Of a stretch of DNA of 20,102 bases, positions 20,102-20,102 are shown in pieces. Source of the DNA: Andeanibacterium sp036384795 (lineage in GTDB: Bacteria; Pseudomonadota; Alphaproteobacteria; Sphingomonadales; Sphingomonadaceae); NCBI GenBank assembly GCA_036384795.1, contig DASVLP010000079.1, forward strand, positions 1 to 20,102, given 5' to 3'. A program made the position numbers and the translations under genes. The notes under the pieces are model-generated. The model was not told the DNA's origin. It did no database searches and worked only from the letters and a program-made list of their open reading frames with translations. The stretch's first letter is position 1. Each line of letters begins with the position of its first letter.

Positions 20102-20102
20102 G

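Noticed and set aside
1..20102. Insertion sequences, prophage genes, integrases, rRNA genes or a replication origin
   Set aside because: No transposase, integrase or phage motif, no long terminal inverted repeats, no rRNA sequence and no DnaA-box cluster were seen.

Overview
The window is high-GC, gene-dense chromosomal DNA from an alphaproteobacterium, most likely of the Sphingomonadales (Sphingomonas/Novosphingobium-like). The evidence is the set of alphaproteobacterial genes (NDUFA12-type complex I protein, DUF2155 protein, DUF192 lipoprotein), the trnW-secE-nusG-rplK-rplA neighbourhood, a LigM-type O-demethylase, and DUF6152 proteins. No insertion sequence, prophage, CRISPR array or rRNA gene is visible.

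Region 1 (1-5800) is mostly core genome. It runs: the 3' end of a recX-like gene, a DUF192 lipoprotein, an NDUFA12-family protein, a DUF2155 lipoprotein, a convergent aat gene whose 3' end overlaps DUF2155 by 151 bp, tRNA-Trp(CCA), a possible small basic protein, secE, nusG, rplK and rplA, closed by a clear intrinsic terminator. The nusG-rplK junction, normally compact, holds a type II toxin-antitoxin pair (ParD-like/ParE-RelE-like) beside a REP-like palindrome.

Region 2 (5800-7652) is a plus-strand operon: an ArsR regulator with an 18-bp palindromic operator over its start, two tandem SRPBCC/AHSA1 proteins of identical length, a two-helix membrane protein and a DUF1801 protein. Genes overlap or nearly touch.

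Region 3 (7656-10839, minus strand) is a compact operon with 1-nt overlaps: an EthA-like Baeyer-Villiger flavin monooxygenase, a stand-alone MoCF/CinA-N domain protein, and a DUF8021-like protein. Divergent from it are a CorA-type Mg2+ channel and a cation diffusion facilitator.

Region 4 (12947-17165) is a one-carbon/O-demethylation island. folD and metF on the minus strand are divergent from an alpha/beta hydrolase and a LigM/DesA-like tetrahydrofolate-dependent aromatic O-demethylase on the plus strand. The arrangement suggests that methyl groups taken from methoxy-aromatics enter as 5-methyl-THF and are oxidised by MetF and FolD. A set of nested palindromes lies between the divergent units.

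Region 5 (17334-19839) is an operon of four exported proteins of unknown function. Two related proteins (CxPPGMP and GHWEGDTLV motifs, a second conserved Cys) flank two tandem DUF6152 proteins. Both DUF6152 proteins are predicted to begin, after signal-peptide removal, with His-His-Ser. A convergent membrane protein gene, possibly DUF6644, runs off the right edge, and a strong hairpin terminator separates the two. This is the best candidate here for an undescribed system.
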